DNA of 64,000 bases, taken from the NCBI RefSeq assembly GCF_041260155.1, contig NC_091936.1, positions 37,168,866 to 37,232,865 of the forward strand, written 5' to 3'. The first letter of the stretch is position 1; each line of letters begins with the position of its first letter. Position numbers and translations under genes: made by a program. This DNA comes from Ptychodera flava. Lineage: Eukaryota; Hemichordata; Enteropneusta; Ptychoderidae. A model generated the notes under the pieces. The model was not told the origin of the DNA, did no database searches, and saw nothing but the letters and a program-made list of their open reading frames with translations. Of this stretch, positions 1-26,267 are shown piece by piece.

Positions 1-402
1 AGTTTGTACCAGATGTTCTAGTTTAGGGGTGGACCATTTGATTTCTGGGGGAGCTGGAGCCTTGAGGAAATGGGTATAACAACAATTTTTTCACCTATCC
101 TATATTTTCACATATCCTTAAATTACAGTTACCTTTTCCGAAAGGTTACCTTGGAAACAATCTTTTGTCCAGTAGAGTGAAAGCAATTTAAAAAACAAAA
201 TCGCTGATTGGCAAACTATTTTATCACGCGCGCATCATAATAAATTACCCACAATTCTATTTGATTTGTACCAACGCAGGTTGCTTTTCTTTTAACTTTT
301 CCTACTCTACGTATAAGTAGTAACGGAAAGCATATAAAATTTGTTTAACAATATTTAGTAATTGTCCGCCTAGATATCTCAGTAAAAAATTCAAAGTAAT
401 CA
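1..402. other. Intergenic, nothing recognised
   Basis: AT-rich DNA with no long open frame, splice-flanked exon or repeat that I can identify. It ends at the TTAA border of the foldback element. Confidence 0.5.
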
Positions 403-1109
403 TTAAGGTAGAGACACACGTTTGATGATACTTATTTTAAACTCACTTTTTCTCAATAAATTTCACTTTTAGACCCCACACATTATATATTTTCTGTTAG
501 CCCTATATCTCAACATTATGAAAAATATGTTTATTTTCCGAAATCACAGTGTTTGTGACCATTTCTCTCAAAAATATGCGTTTTTGAGTTTTTTTACCTA
601 AAAAAAATTAGGTGTTACAGGACTATGGCGACTTGAGATCTTTTAACAGAAATCAACAATAGAGTAGTCTGGGGAAAAAACCGTGTCCCAGATTTTTTCT
701 ATTCCCTTTTGTTTCAGCACAATAAGGTGTGAAAGTAACAACTCTGGGTTTTTGAATAAATTACCGGGTTTCATTCACTTCAGCAAGAATTTCTCTTGTT
801 CTATCAATTTTACCAAAAATCTGGGACACCGTTTTTTCCCCAGACTACTCCATTGTTGATTTCTGTTAAAAGATCTCAAGTCGCCATAGTCCTGTAACAC
901 CTAATTTTTTTTAGGTAAAAAAACTCAAAAACGCATATTTTTGAGAGAAATGGTCACAAACACTGTGATTTCGGAAAATAAACATATTTTTCATAATGTT
1001 GAGATATAGGGCTAACAGAAAATATATAATTTGTGGGGTCTAAAAGTGAAATTTATTGTGAAAAAGTGAGTTTAAAATAAGTATCATCTAACGTGTGTCT
1101 CTACCTTAA
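403..1109. repeat. Long foldback (hairpin) MITE with TTAA ends
   Basis: The left arm (about 403-698) is repeated as its reverse complement in the right arm (about 814-1109), with a loop of about 115 bases. The arms differ at only a few positions. The outer ends read TTAAGGTAGAGACACACG and its complement, so TTAA sits at both borders, the target site used by piggyBac-type transposases. There is no coding capacity. A transcript through it would form a roughly 295-bp double-stranded stem. The near-identity of the arms suggests a fairly recent origin or arm conversion. Confidence 0.85.
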
Positions 1110-2040
1110 ATTACAGTCACGGTCACATATTCTGTAGGTACCTTTGGGAAGCAAGTTATGACAAATGGAGGGTCATTCTCTCAGAAAAGTCATCAAGTAA
1201 CTTTGTTTTGTTATTTCCCTTGAAAATATTAATGTGCTTTTGTGTCATAAAGCAGGTACAACCAAGTCTCCCTATTTTCCATCACATTATTTTGTATGGC
1301 TGAGGACACAGTCAGTGAAAAATTTTTACAAAAATACTCACTCTTCTGAGACTCTCAATTAAGCATAATTCATGCCAAAAAAGGAATAGAGAAGAATGGT
1401 GTGCTTAAAAGCATGTTTCCAAAATTGTTTAAACTAGTCTATGAATCTGTCTGCACAAGGGAGACATTTTCGAATTCTCTGAGGAATCACCAGTGGTACA
1501 TATAAATCATAATGAATCATGGGATATCTCCAGTACTGTGTAACATCCGACTAAATTTGGAAATGACCAGGACTGGTGTATAGCATGTGGGTGCACCATG
1601 CAGGCCTACACGAAACAGATCCTGACACTTTTCAATTATTCATTATATACAAATCATGACAAATATTACCTCTGCCTATCTGCAATATCCTATGATATTT
1701 TGCCTTAATCGTAAGTAATAAATCTTCCTAGTGTGGTTCTTTTGAAATTCGCTTTGCTGGTTCCGACAGATGTTCACATTCAAATACTTCAACTAGTAAG
1801 TTGTGACAAAATTAGCTGTGTTGATTTAAGGATAGCTTAGCTTTTCAGAAACACAAAAAGATATTCTGTAGGAAATGCTTTTCTGCTTGGCAATGCTTAA
1901 AGTTCAAACTTTGGTGTACCACGAAATTTGCTGTTTTATAATTTATTGAAAATTGTTGAAAAGAAGAAGCTTTTATTGGGACAAAGTCGCCTTATTACCT
2001 TTTTCCCTGGAGTACGGTAGGTTTAAAAAAAATTATAAAG
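1110..2040. other. Intergenic, nothing recognised
   Basis: No exon, RNA gene or repeat family could be supported in this AT-rich stretch between the foldback element and the LINE fragment. Confidence 0.4.
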
Positions 2041-2119
2041 TGTGTATTTATCCAAATATTTATTAGCGAAATTTTGTAAGATGTTCTTAAATTCAGCAAA
2101 GATTTGCTTTAATATAAAG

Positions 2120-2806
2120 TTCTACTTCATGGTCATTGATTATGATATATTACTTCGACCGATAAATATAGATGGAAAACAAATTGAAAGAGTGTCTCTT
2201 TTCAAATATCTTGGTACAATTTTAGATTCGAAATGTCGTTTTACAGACAACATTGAATTTATTTGTAAAAAAGCACAGCAGCGCTTATTCCTCCTCAGGA
2301 AACTGAGAGGCTTTAATGTCAGTAAGAATATTTTAGTAACTGTGTATCGTTCGCTTGTTGAGAGCATTTTAACGTTTAATATTGTATCCTGGTACGGGAA
2401 CCTCTCAGTTAAGGACAAAATGAGATTAACACAAGTTGTCAATCTGGCAGGAAAGATTGTTGGTATAAAACAACGGCAACTTTCAGTAATATATTACCAA
2501 TCTTTGAAGAGGAAAGCCATTCAGATCCATCAGGATCAAACACACCCACTCAGCACTGAATTTAAAATCCTCCCGTCAGGTCGACGACTTAAGGTACCTT
2601 TTGCGCGTAAAAACTTGTACAAAAAGTCTTTTATACCTTCAGCTGTGGCAGTTTTAAACTCATTGTTTTTTCCCAAGACTGTGTATATATGTGTGTGTGT
2701 TTTTATTGTAAGTCAGGAGATTTGTGGTGTCGAAAGAAAATTTTCCATTGTGGATGTGCGTGTTTTCATTAATGGACAATAAAGTAATTTGAATTGAATT
2801 GAGTAA
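2120..2806 (+). mobile_element. LINE 3' fragment (CR1/L2/Rex1-like reverse transcriptase C-terminus)
   Basis: The open frame here encodes the part of a non-LTR reverse transcriptase ORF that lies after the catalytic palm: FKYLGTILDSK, then KAQQRLFLLRKLR, VYRSLVESIL, a W-x-G block, and the C-terminal PSGRR and SFIPSAVAVLNS motifs typical of CR1/L2/Rex1-type LINEs in fish and invertebrates. The catalytic FADD/YADD part is absent, so this is a 5'-truncated copy. About 20 residues seem to be missing between the SLKRKA and THPL blocks relative to relatives. The element ends soon after the stop with AATAAAG and a short TTGAAT-type repeat, as CR1/L2-clade tails do, rather than a poly-A tail. The first in-frame codons carry no ATG, as expected for a truncated copy. 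Confidence 0.8.
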
Positions 2807-3169
2807 TACGCAATTTTTTTAACCTGTCGGGGTGTTAAAAAGTAGTTAGAGGTCATATCTTTTACAATTTCCACCATTGTTTGAAAACCAAGTCAATATC
2901 GACATATGTGCCAGAAGACTAGACTGAATGCAATCATATGTGCAATAGATATAACTAAACAAAATTATTTACCAAGATTTGAGTTGCAGCTGCGTTAATA
3001 TGTTACGAAATGACATACAACATAAGCTTATATGTCATTGACATAATACCAGTACTTTCTTTTGCAATAAAATCGGTTCAAGAGAAAATGTTAAACTTTC
3101 GCATACATATATGTATTAAACTGATCATGATATTTGACAAACACTGACACCGCGATTAGCAGTAATGCA

Positions 3170-3357
3170 TTAAAGGTATACTGTCACCTGTTCCAATTTT
3201 GCAACAGTTACCATTGAAAGAGAAATCTAACCAATCATTGATTTTAAGCGGGTGGCCGCTTTAAACAGGGCCCTCGCATGGATATTTTGAATACCAAGGA
3301 ACGCCCCTTTGACCATATATGGGCATATTTAGATTACAGGTGACTGTATACCTTTAA
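3170..3357 (+). repeat. TTAA-flanked MITE, family A (about 188 bp)
   Basis: The terminal inverted repeat starts TTAAAGGTATACTGTCACCT, and its complement closes the element at 3357. The interior carries CCAATTTTGC and GGGCATATTTAGATTACA. Further copies lie at 30692-30884 (inverted) and 58896-59070. The TTAA at both ends suggests mobilisation by a piggyBac-type transposase. It is non-coding. Confidence 0.85.
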
Positions 3358-4081
3358 ACACATTGCAAATAACCAGAATACAAGAACACATACATGCATA
3401 CTCAGGTATCTGCTTGTAAATTTCCTCTAACGCATTCATAGACTATATCTCATGCCTCATACGAGTGATATCGGAGACAAAACTGCATTAATTTTATTGG
3501 AAATTTATTATTTCCAAATGACAGATTACCAAATGCTTTGAAACTGTATCAATGGAAGAAAAGACATTCTCCTGTGTGTAATTCATGTATACAATGTGGC
3601 ACGTACAAACACAGATATTGAGACTGTGTATATAGGTATTATTAATATTTAGGAGTATGTGGAAAATATGAATAGAGTATTTGGTTTTATTTTGCATTAT
3701 TTATGAATGTCAGAATTATTTGTTGGAGGAATCAAAATCAGAAACACGAATGCTAAAAATCTGGTCTTGCCAGTGGAAAATTGTCTATATACAATACAAT
3801 ACGCGTCATTGAAACAATTAGCTATTTCAATGAGCGAAGACATAAAGCGTAAAGCGTTTTCTAACAGAGCTTTGAAAGTGTTGCTACTAAGTTTCCTATG
3901 TATATTTGAATTAACGTTGTACACTTTTCGTGTTTATTTATATGTGTTGTCTGTTTGTTTGTTTGTAAACTTTCGTATGGGACAGTAAATCAATAAAGAA
4001 AAATTCAGCATAATATTCCACAGCAGAACCAGACTGTGTTTATCCATCCAACTTAATTTTTTCTGTGTGCCAAACACTTAC
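3358..4081. other. Intergenic or intron, nothing firm
   Basis: This contains a modest plus-strand open frame (3707-3988) followed by an AATAAA-type motif near 3993. I could not match the translation to any family. It may be intron of the minus-strand EGF gene or the worn 3' end of a retroelement. Confidence 0.3.
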
Positions 4082-4904
4082 CAAGTTGTTCGCATCTACC
4101 TCCTTCCCTTAGGTCCTCCGTCGAACAGAGACACTCTCCGTCACCATAGATACCGTCATCGCATGGCTGATATCCACAGTCACATTCTGGAAGCGACAAA
4201 ATGAACGTTTTAAAGATTCGCCGCAATTTATCTTCAATCTAGCAATGAAGTACGGCAACCTTACAAGACTTAGTATAAAGTGCGGACTGAACACTGTAAA
4301 CACAAGAATGGAGGTAGCAGTTTTCGATGAATGTAAACTGTTCATGCCAAATAAATTACCAAACAATATCATGTTAGAATTAACGCAAATTGGCGTATTT
4401 TATAATCATCTGTTTTCCTAGCTCAGCAGGCAACATTGACTACAGAAAATGTACTTTAGGGTCTATGCCGAGCCGATTGCTTCAACTTTGCTGAAAGAAG
4501 AAACTCTAATGTCCCTTGTGTCTTCTGATTACGACTTCGTCCTCTGACTACGACTATCGAAATTGGAGGTATTCGCAGCAAATCCGAAGCGTGGAGCTAT
4601 GGAACTTAAACTTACCTTTTTCACACTTAGGACCATAACGATTTGGAGGACAACTTACACACGGCTGGTGTTCGTTGTCGGTGCATTTCTCGCAATAATC
4701 AAACAGGGAACATCCAAACTGCCGGACTACAACACTGCTATCGAAAGTGTAAAAGTTACGATCCGCACAAAGGCATGTGAGGGGGCCGTAAGCATTGCTG
4801 TATCCGGCGTTGACGACGCTCACTCCGTAATAATGTTGAAGCGCTGTGAACAAAAATATTTTGGAGAGAAGCCTGAAAGTGTGCACTGCGACCGCCATCT
4901 TCAT
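4082..4904 (-). CDS. Secreted EGF/Cys-rich protein, first two exons (partial)
   Basis: Two exons on the minus strand fit together in phase 1. Exon 1 (4904-4616) starts at an ATG followed by a second ATG in an AAGATGGCG context. It encodes a hydrophobic leader (MKMAVAVHTFRLLSKIFLF), then a Cys-rich stretch with CLC, FGC, DYCEKC and PCVSCPP motifs, ending at PKCEK before a GTAAGT donor. Exon 2 (4186-4082) has an acceptor ending in TTCCAG and encodes ECDCGYQPCDDGIYGDGECLC followed by RCEQL, then a GTAAGTG donor. The symmetrical phase-1 exon and the Cys spacing are typical of EGF or EGF-like modules in secreted or receptor proteins. Later exons would lie at lower coordinates and were not found, so the protein runs off or has long introns. 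It resembles the EGF gene at 28951-35872 in style and may be a relative. No specific family can be named. Confidence 0.6.
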
Positions 4905-5001
4905 TTACCCAAAGTTTAGAGCTTTAAAAGTCGACGGACACAGACAATGATGTTCCTGCCGCAGAACTGGAAAATCATTCTCTCCTGATTTATGTGTTTA
5001 G

Positions 5002-6090
5002 GCCTACTTGTGTTTGGTGTGCATTTCACTTGCGGTGACTGGACAGCTTCGACTCCTTAGCGATGGAAATTTATTAAGACCTTTGGTGGTATGTGTAATC
5101 CACCGGAGATGTCAAAGAAACAGTAACATTCGGGTTTTTTCCTGTATACCAACCAACAACATTCCTCAGATTCACCCATCATGACAAGTCTATCACGGCA
5201 TTTCGAAAAGCAACATGGGAATTTTTATGCTAAATTGTAAAATGAAATTTAGAAGAAGAAACGGGAGAGCCATAACGTTGAACTCTGAAATATAATGTTT
5301 AATTGTGGAAATGTGAAATGATGAAATAGCAGGTTGACTGGGAGAATGTAAAATAAACACGGTTGGAACTAATTTGGGATGATTGGATCTTCATAGTTTT
5401 AAAATTTCTCAAAAGTTTTAGGTGTCCTATAGCTGAATGTTGCGATATTACAACTTACTCATAAAAACAAGTGTATAACTTAAAAAGAAAAAGAGATGAG
5501 CTTTCATTTGCAGATTAAACCGATATTACTTCACCATCCCATTATCACAAATTAGTTCCAATGGTGTGAATAGAATGTTACGAGAGAAACCGAAAGTTAA
5601 GTTGTGAAATTGAATCTGGAAAAGTAATACAGAAAGTCGAGAGAACTGTAGAGCTATAAAATTGAACTCAGAATAATTAATGTAAAACTGTAAAAATGAA
5701 ATTTATTGAATTCAGAATGATAATATGCTGCACATGCTTAAGAGAAAAATAATTTGTTGTTTTTATACCGTTCTAACATAGAAGAGCATGACAGGAATCC
5801 AAACGGGTACCTCGAGTGTGCTCGCCGTCGAGATGTTGATGGCAGCTGTCGAGGCAGGTCACGTGGTAAGCAAAATAATCATCGATATAAATTATTCATT
5901 TTTCACATTTCATTAAAAAAACCATTACATACTAATTCGTCTGTTCTTAAATCGTGCGATAAAAGCACTCACAGTCAATGAACCTTGGTCTTTTCTTTTT
6001 TGTTAGAGACTTAAAAATGGGGGAAAAGAAGATATCCAAAAAGGAGATATCAGAAAGTTCTATAAATTCTATACAATAAAACTGGTATGA
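5002..6090 (+). CDS. Possible small multi-exon gene (3' part), unrecognised
   Basis: Three short open segments have good splice borders and all keep phase 0: 5002-5088 (after TTTAG, before GTATGT), 5782-5865 (after ACATAG, before GTAAGC) and 6007-6090 (after TTTTGTTAG, ending in TGA). They would encode a hydrophobic piece AYLCLVCISLAVTG, then MTGIQTGTSSVLAVEMLMA, then a basic end GKEDIQKGDIRKFYKFYT. An AATAAA lies inside the last exon at 6075. No start exon was found: a stop codon sits in frame just before 5002, so a splice is required there. Short exons of this kind can arise by chance. No family match is recognised. Confidence 0.25.
5358..5568 (+). repeat. MITE, family D (about 210 bp, inverted ends)
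   Basis: The left end CACGGTTGGAACTAATTTGG is matched by an imperfect inverse at the right end (CCAATGGTGTG preceded by AAATTAGTT). A second copy, in the opposite internal orientation and lacking one end, lies at about 34441-34640. Non-coding. Confidence 0.7.
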
Positions 6091-6145
6091 AATATTAATA
6101 TTGTACATATGTCGAAAAAAGTTCACCACCGCCAAGCTGGCTCCG

Positions 6146-8120
6146 GTTATTTTTTTTTGGAAAAGATAAATTTATTTCAACAAAGTCGCAAATAAAACAG
6201 ATCTACATAACTGTGAATGCGTTAAAATTAAAATGCAACTTGTCTAAACAAATAAAAAACTAAGTCATTTAACTACAAAGATCATCATGTAAATGCATTC
6301 AGGATGCATTCTTCTCCTTCAAGTCTTACAGGGCTTTAAAACTTTGTGATATAATCCTCAGCTTTGTTCATCATCTTATAAGTGAAAGATAATGTATTCA
6401 TCCGTGAGGAAAGATAGCATTTTAATTGTATAACAGGATTGAAGGGAAAGTATAATCCCATCAAGAGTAACAGAATTTAGAATATTCCAAACTGTGTATT
6501 TTACAAAGGAAGTAATACAGTAAATAATGTCAGATGTTGCGTTATTATCATTTTCGATTCCAGCAATTGCTAATCTTTTGACATGTTTGATATTGATATT
6601 GTTATCAAAGTTGTGTTTTCTGACAAAGAAAGAAATACATTTCTGCCAGATTTCTTTTACATATTTACACTCAAATAAGATGTGTTCCAGTGTTTCTTCT
6701 CGGCCACAAACATGGCATTTCCCATCACTTAAATTAAAAGTTTTTGCCAAGCTTCCTGTGACTAGGTCTCTGTGAAAATCTTCCAATTTAAATCATTTAC
6801 TGAATAGCTGACAATTCCTGTTGAATTAAGACGACTGAATAAAGTACATTTGTAACTGTCAGTGAGACTTAGATTCTCAGCCCATTTTTCATTAATTTGA
6901 CCTTTGACTGTATACCATTTCTTATCAACTAATTTCCAATAAGGTGACTTGGTTTTGACATCGCTATTTGTCAGACTATAATTCTCTAAGTCTAAAATAT
7001 CACAGTGTTCTTCATTTTGGATGTTTGAAGTGATGATTTGTTTCAAGGAATCTGGAATAGCATTGAGGAGTGTTTCATACTCTGTATTAATTTCCTCTTG
7101 CACATGTCTATTTGTACCTCCTCTAATTTTTGCCATTATTTCCCATTGTTGGAATTCCACTCTTTGACTTTTTTTTCATGAAAGAGGACACTTCTTTCAA
7201 TCTTAATATTGTCAATATATTCCCATACACCATTGGGATTCAGTTGTTGTTGACTTTGAAATTGAGATGGACATGGTGATAGTCACTTTTCAGTTTATTG
7301 TCAAAATTCCCAATGAAATACTTTGATAAGCTGGCCCATTTAGGGGTCCTTTTATCTGTATTTTTCTCAAATAATTTCATAAGCCACCTTAATTTGAGTG
7401 CATTATTTTTTTCTTCAATGTCGACAACATTTTTGCCACAGTCATTATATCGTTGAATGAAAATGCCCCTTTTTATAACTTCTCGTTTGCCTCTCCAAAT
7501 AAAATTCCATAATTTATTATTTGCTTCATTAATAATTTCCTTATGTACCAATTTTGATGCAGCATATTAGCTACTATTGCCCTGCCTTTATAGGACAGAT
7601 TTCTAGTATTCCAGATCTTAAGGCAGTTAGTAAATTTCTCCATCACTGTTTTCCAGTTTTCTCTAGATGTACTACTGTTTCCAAACCCAACTCCCAAGAT
7701 CTGTAAAATCTTATTTGAAAAAAACGATCCCTTCCTCTGAATCAGTGCGGTTTTTAAAACTCCCTGCCCATAAACCTTTGGATTTCTTCTTGTTCAGCTT
7801 TGCACCTGTTGCTTTTTCATATTTGTTAAACATTTTCAACAACTGTGTAATGCTTTCTACATTTCTCACGTATAGAGTAGTATCATCTGCATAACTCTTA
7901 ATTTTTTCCTCTTGTTTGTCTGGCAGTATGAATCCCGCTATGCTGTCATCTTTACAAATATTTTCGGCTAGCACTTCTGCTGCCATAATATACAGTAATG
8001 GTGATAAGGGGCACCCTTGTCTCATGCCGTTATGAAGTTGAATACTGCGAGAAAGAAAGCCATCGCACTTAATTTTGCACATAGTATTGTTGTAAAGATT
8101 TTTTATCCACTTGAAGAAGT
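6146..8120 (-). mobile_element. 5'-truncated Tx1/L1-type LINE
   Basis: Read on the minus strand, this is a reverse transcriptase fossil. The RT core carries GMRQGCPLSPLLY (about 8025) and SYADDTTLYV, the YADD catalytic box (about 7890). It is followed by the thumb and the connecting region WNFIWRGKR, and at the C-terminus the Cys-rich motif CHVCGREETLEHILFEC (about 6690-6740), which is characteristic of Tx1/L1-like LINE ORF2 proteins. The 3' UTR occupies about 6146-6370. The coding frame is broken by roughly four frame changes, so it is dead. The 5' half, including the endonuclease, is absent. The copy abuts a second LINE 3' end at 8121-8310. Confidence 0.85.
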
Positions 8121-8310
8121 TGGTTATTTTTTTGAAAAAGATAAATTTATTTCAACATAGTCACAAATAAAACAAATCTACATAACTGTGAATGCATTAA
8201 AATTACAATGCGTATTGTCTGAAAAAAAAATTAACTGTTTAATTACAAAGATCATCATATGAATGCATTCAGGATGCATTCTTCTCCTTCAAGTCTTACA
8301 AGGCTTGAAG
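8121..8310 (-). mobile_element. Second, severely truncated LINE 3' end
   Basis: This 185-base stretch repeats the 3' UTR of the neighbouring LINE (6146-6335) in the same orientation and with high similarity. Shared blocks include AAAGATAAATTTATTTCAAC, CTACATAACTGTGAATGC and the GAATGCATTCAGGATGCATT end. It is best read as an independent, nearly complete 5' truncation of the same LINE family, into whose 3' end the larger copy was inserted, or beside which it landed. Confidence 0.8.
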
Positions 8311-8701
8311 TCGGTTATATGATCCAAGTTTGATATAGTGCGCCCTCAACAATCAAAATATGTAATGCCTTTGTTTTGTCCATGCCTTTATGCAAGACAT
8401 CTTGTAAATAAATAGCGCCGCCTGAGACAAAGTGCGTTCAGCAAAACAAAATGTCAGCGCCCATGGACACTGGCACGGTACGGTCACTCGGACAATGTTG
8501 ACACTCTCCTGAGTGCTATGGCTATTTTTATGCTCTCAATAACGCATCAATCCACGTGCTATCTGTAGCTTTCTTTTGGAACAGAAGTCGGTCAACACCT
8601 TAGTGTTTGTGGGCTCTCTCGCGCGCACCCTCCAATCTAAGATACATGTATTGTAAATCGTGCTCAGTCGGTTGGCAATCACAAACGTAGACTCGCCGGC
8701 A
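8311..8701. promoter_or_regulatory. Presumed promoter/5' UTR region of SNAPC1
   Basis: This is the only single-copy DNA between the LINE fossils and the SNAPC1 start codon at 8702, and it is richer in G+C than its surroundings. I see no clear TATA box or other named element. The promoter role is inferred from position only. Confidence 0.35.
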
Positions 8702-24197
<15,496 letters not shown>

Positions 24198-24270
24198 TAG
24201 GATGCAGGAAAGGACAGTCCTCCACAGCCAAGAAGCGCTTCAAATGATAGAAAGATTTCCTGGAAAAAAC

Positions 24271-24276
24271 AATAAA
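24271..24276 (+). promoter_or_regulatory. Poly(A) signal of SNAPC1
   Basis: AATAAA 74 bases after the SNAPC1 stop codon, in the right orientation. It is the nearest canonical hexamer, which would give a very short 3' UTR. Alternatives are present near 25066 and 25200. Confidence 0.6.
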
Positions 24277-24754
24277 AATACTTAAAGGAGACAAACAACC
24301 ACTGGAGATAAGATAAATAGATGACAACGAACAATCTTCAGACCATCTGTGTATGTTTGAGTCAGCATTGCTTGTAAAGTCCTATTTCATGTATAAGAAT
24401 AGTAGTGCTTAAATGTTATCCATGGCAAGCCTGTATGACATACTCACTGATACGATGATCCTTAGAGAGGTCGTTGTTTTCAAATTAACAGGTGCAAGCT
24501 ATGCTTAATGCAAAGTTGACGTGGAATCTCGGCTCATTCATAAAATTTAGATTTACGATCTCTTCAGACATGAAATCAGAAAATACCGTTAGTTATTCCT
24601 AGTGGATTAGCATGACATAATCTATTCGTAGTTTGCAGGCCTTTAGTGTTGCTTTTATTGGCTTTTATGAAATTCAATAATTTTTGTGAATTTAGCTACA
24701 GATATAGGCACAATAGCAAAATGATTCAGACATTTAGCTTCCATTGTGTGTCAA

Positions 24755-24782
24755 ACCACGGTCCCTCCACAAGGACCGTGGT
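24755..24782. repeat. Short perfect hairpin
   Basis: ACCACGGTCC and GGACCGTGGT flank an 8-base loop downstream of SNAPC1. It is too short for a gene and of unknown role. Confidence 0.6.
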
Positions 24783-25223
24783 CAAACATCTGAGCTGTTT
24801 CAGTGAAAGTTCTCATTAAAAGTTACCGGCAGTTTCCAGCTCTTCAACAATTCATTTCAGTTCATGAAAACCTGCCAGAATATCACTATAAAAAGTAAAT
24901 TATTGTACTGCATCAGTAGAATTATTTGATTTCAATCTTCCCTCGAGAAAAAGTGTTCTCTGGGTGCGAAGCATAGACCCATGTCTTTTTCTTGAGTCTG
25001 TGACGGAAGTATTTTCTCTCATTCTTTCCATAAGTATAATAGTATCTAGAATCTGTTGTACAGCATTAATAAACATTTTTCACAAAAAGTAAAATATGTA
25101 CTCTCTTTTTTGATATCAAAATCACTTGTGCAGCTCACGCCACCGAAATGTTATACTTACATCATCACCAATTTTGAATTGCCCAAGTACTTGTCTTGAA
25201 AATAAAGACATGTCAGAATTGTT

Positions 25224-25560
25224 TTAAGGTAGAGTGTGCCTCAGGGAGATATTCAGACTCTCAAATTTTTTCAGTTCTTTTCTGATCTACCACTTGTTGG
25301 GGTTCATTTTATAGCTTTGGGAGCGAGAAACATTTTCACTGTCTTAGTTTTTCCAAAATCGAAATTTTTATATTTCCCTATAAGGTTAACACAGGGATGG
25401 CAGCCATTTTGAATTAAAAATATCGGTAAATGTTAGGTTATCTTTTCCTCTATCGCCAAAATTTGAACAGTGACCTCTGACTTGTATTCTTGACTTGTTA
25501 AAGTCATGGTTGAAAGTTTCATCGAGGACAGTGTGAGTGAAAGTTTAAGTCTTTCATTTT
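25224..25560 (-). repeat. TTAA-flanked MITE, family B (diverged)
   Basis: It begins TTAAGGTAGAGTGTGCCTC and contains the family landmarks ACCACTTGTTGGGGTTCATTTT and GATGGCAGCCATTTTGAATT in reverse orientation relative to the copies at 44652, 53927 and 56142. The far end is decayed. Confidence 0.65.
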
Positions 25561-26267
25561 AAAGGTTCTTTTTATGAATATAGCATAGTAGTGGCACAAA
25601 AAATCACCTGGGCAGAGTTTCTTCCAAGCGTTCAAAATCAGATAGGCAGGATAATTTTGTCACTTAAAAATGAAAACAAATCCGTATTTTGTTATTTCCC
25701 AAAACTAAATACTGGTAGTAACAAAGGGTGGACATTTTCAACTATTTCTTCTGCTGTCATTGTAAAAACAAAAATAAATGTTCTTCATGAATATTTCAAC
25801 AGAAGAAGGGAAATATCAAATAGATCATATTGAGTATGTATAACTGGACCAAATTTATCAGGTGAGCACAACTGATATTTGGAAGGACCAGATGGCCTGC
25901 ACTGTCAGTCAAATGTAGCTGCCACATCTTGTAGCCACTAGAGCCGCACACTGACAAATACCTGGTATCTTCGCTGGAACATACTATGGTCTGAAGGGTC
26001 ACAATTATTGCAACCATCTCAGAAGCATTTCACTTCCTTTGAGATTTGAGTGATTAATACCTAAAATGCCATCAATGGTGTTTGAATTGTTCTTGTGTCA
26101 CAGTGTGATAGAACATCACTTAGCTGTATAGTTTCTCCTCCAATACGGGTGGATTTAATTACAGGCTTGAGAGGCCTTTCTAGGGTCCTACACAAAGTTA
26201 AGAAAGCTAGGGGTCCCTGTGGGTCAGGCCTCTTTTTCAGATCAAAACAAATATGATGTAATCCAAA

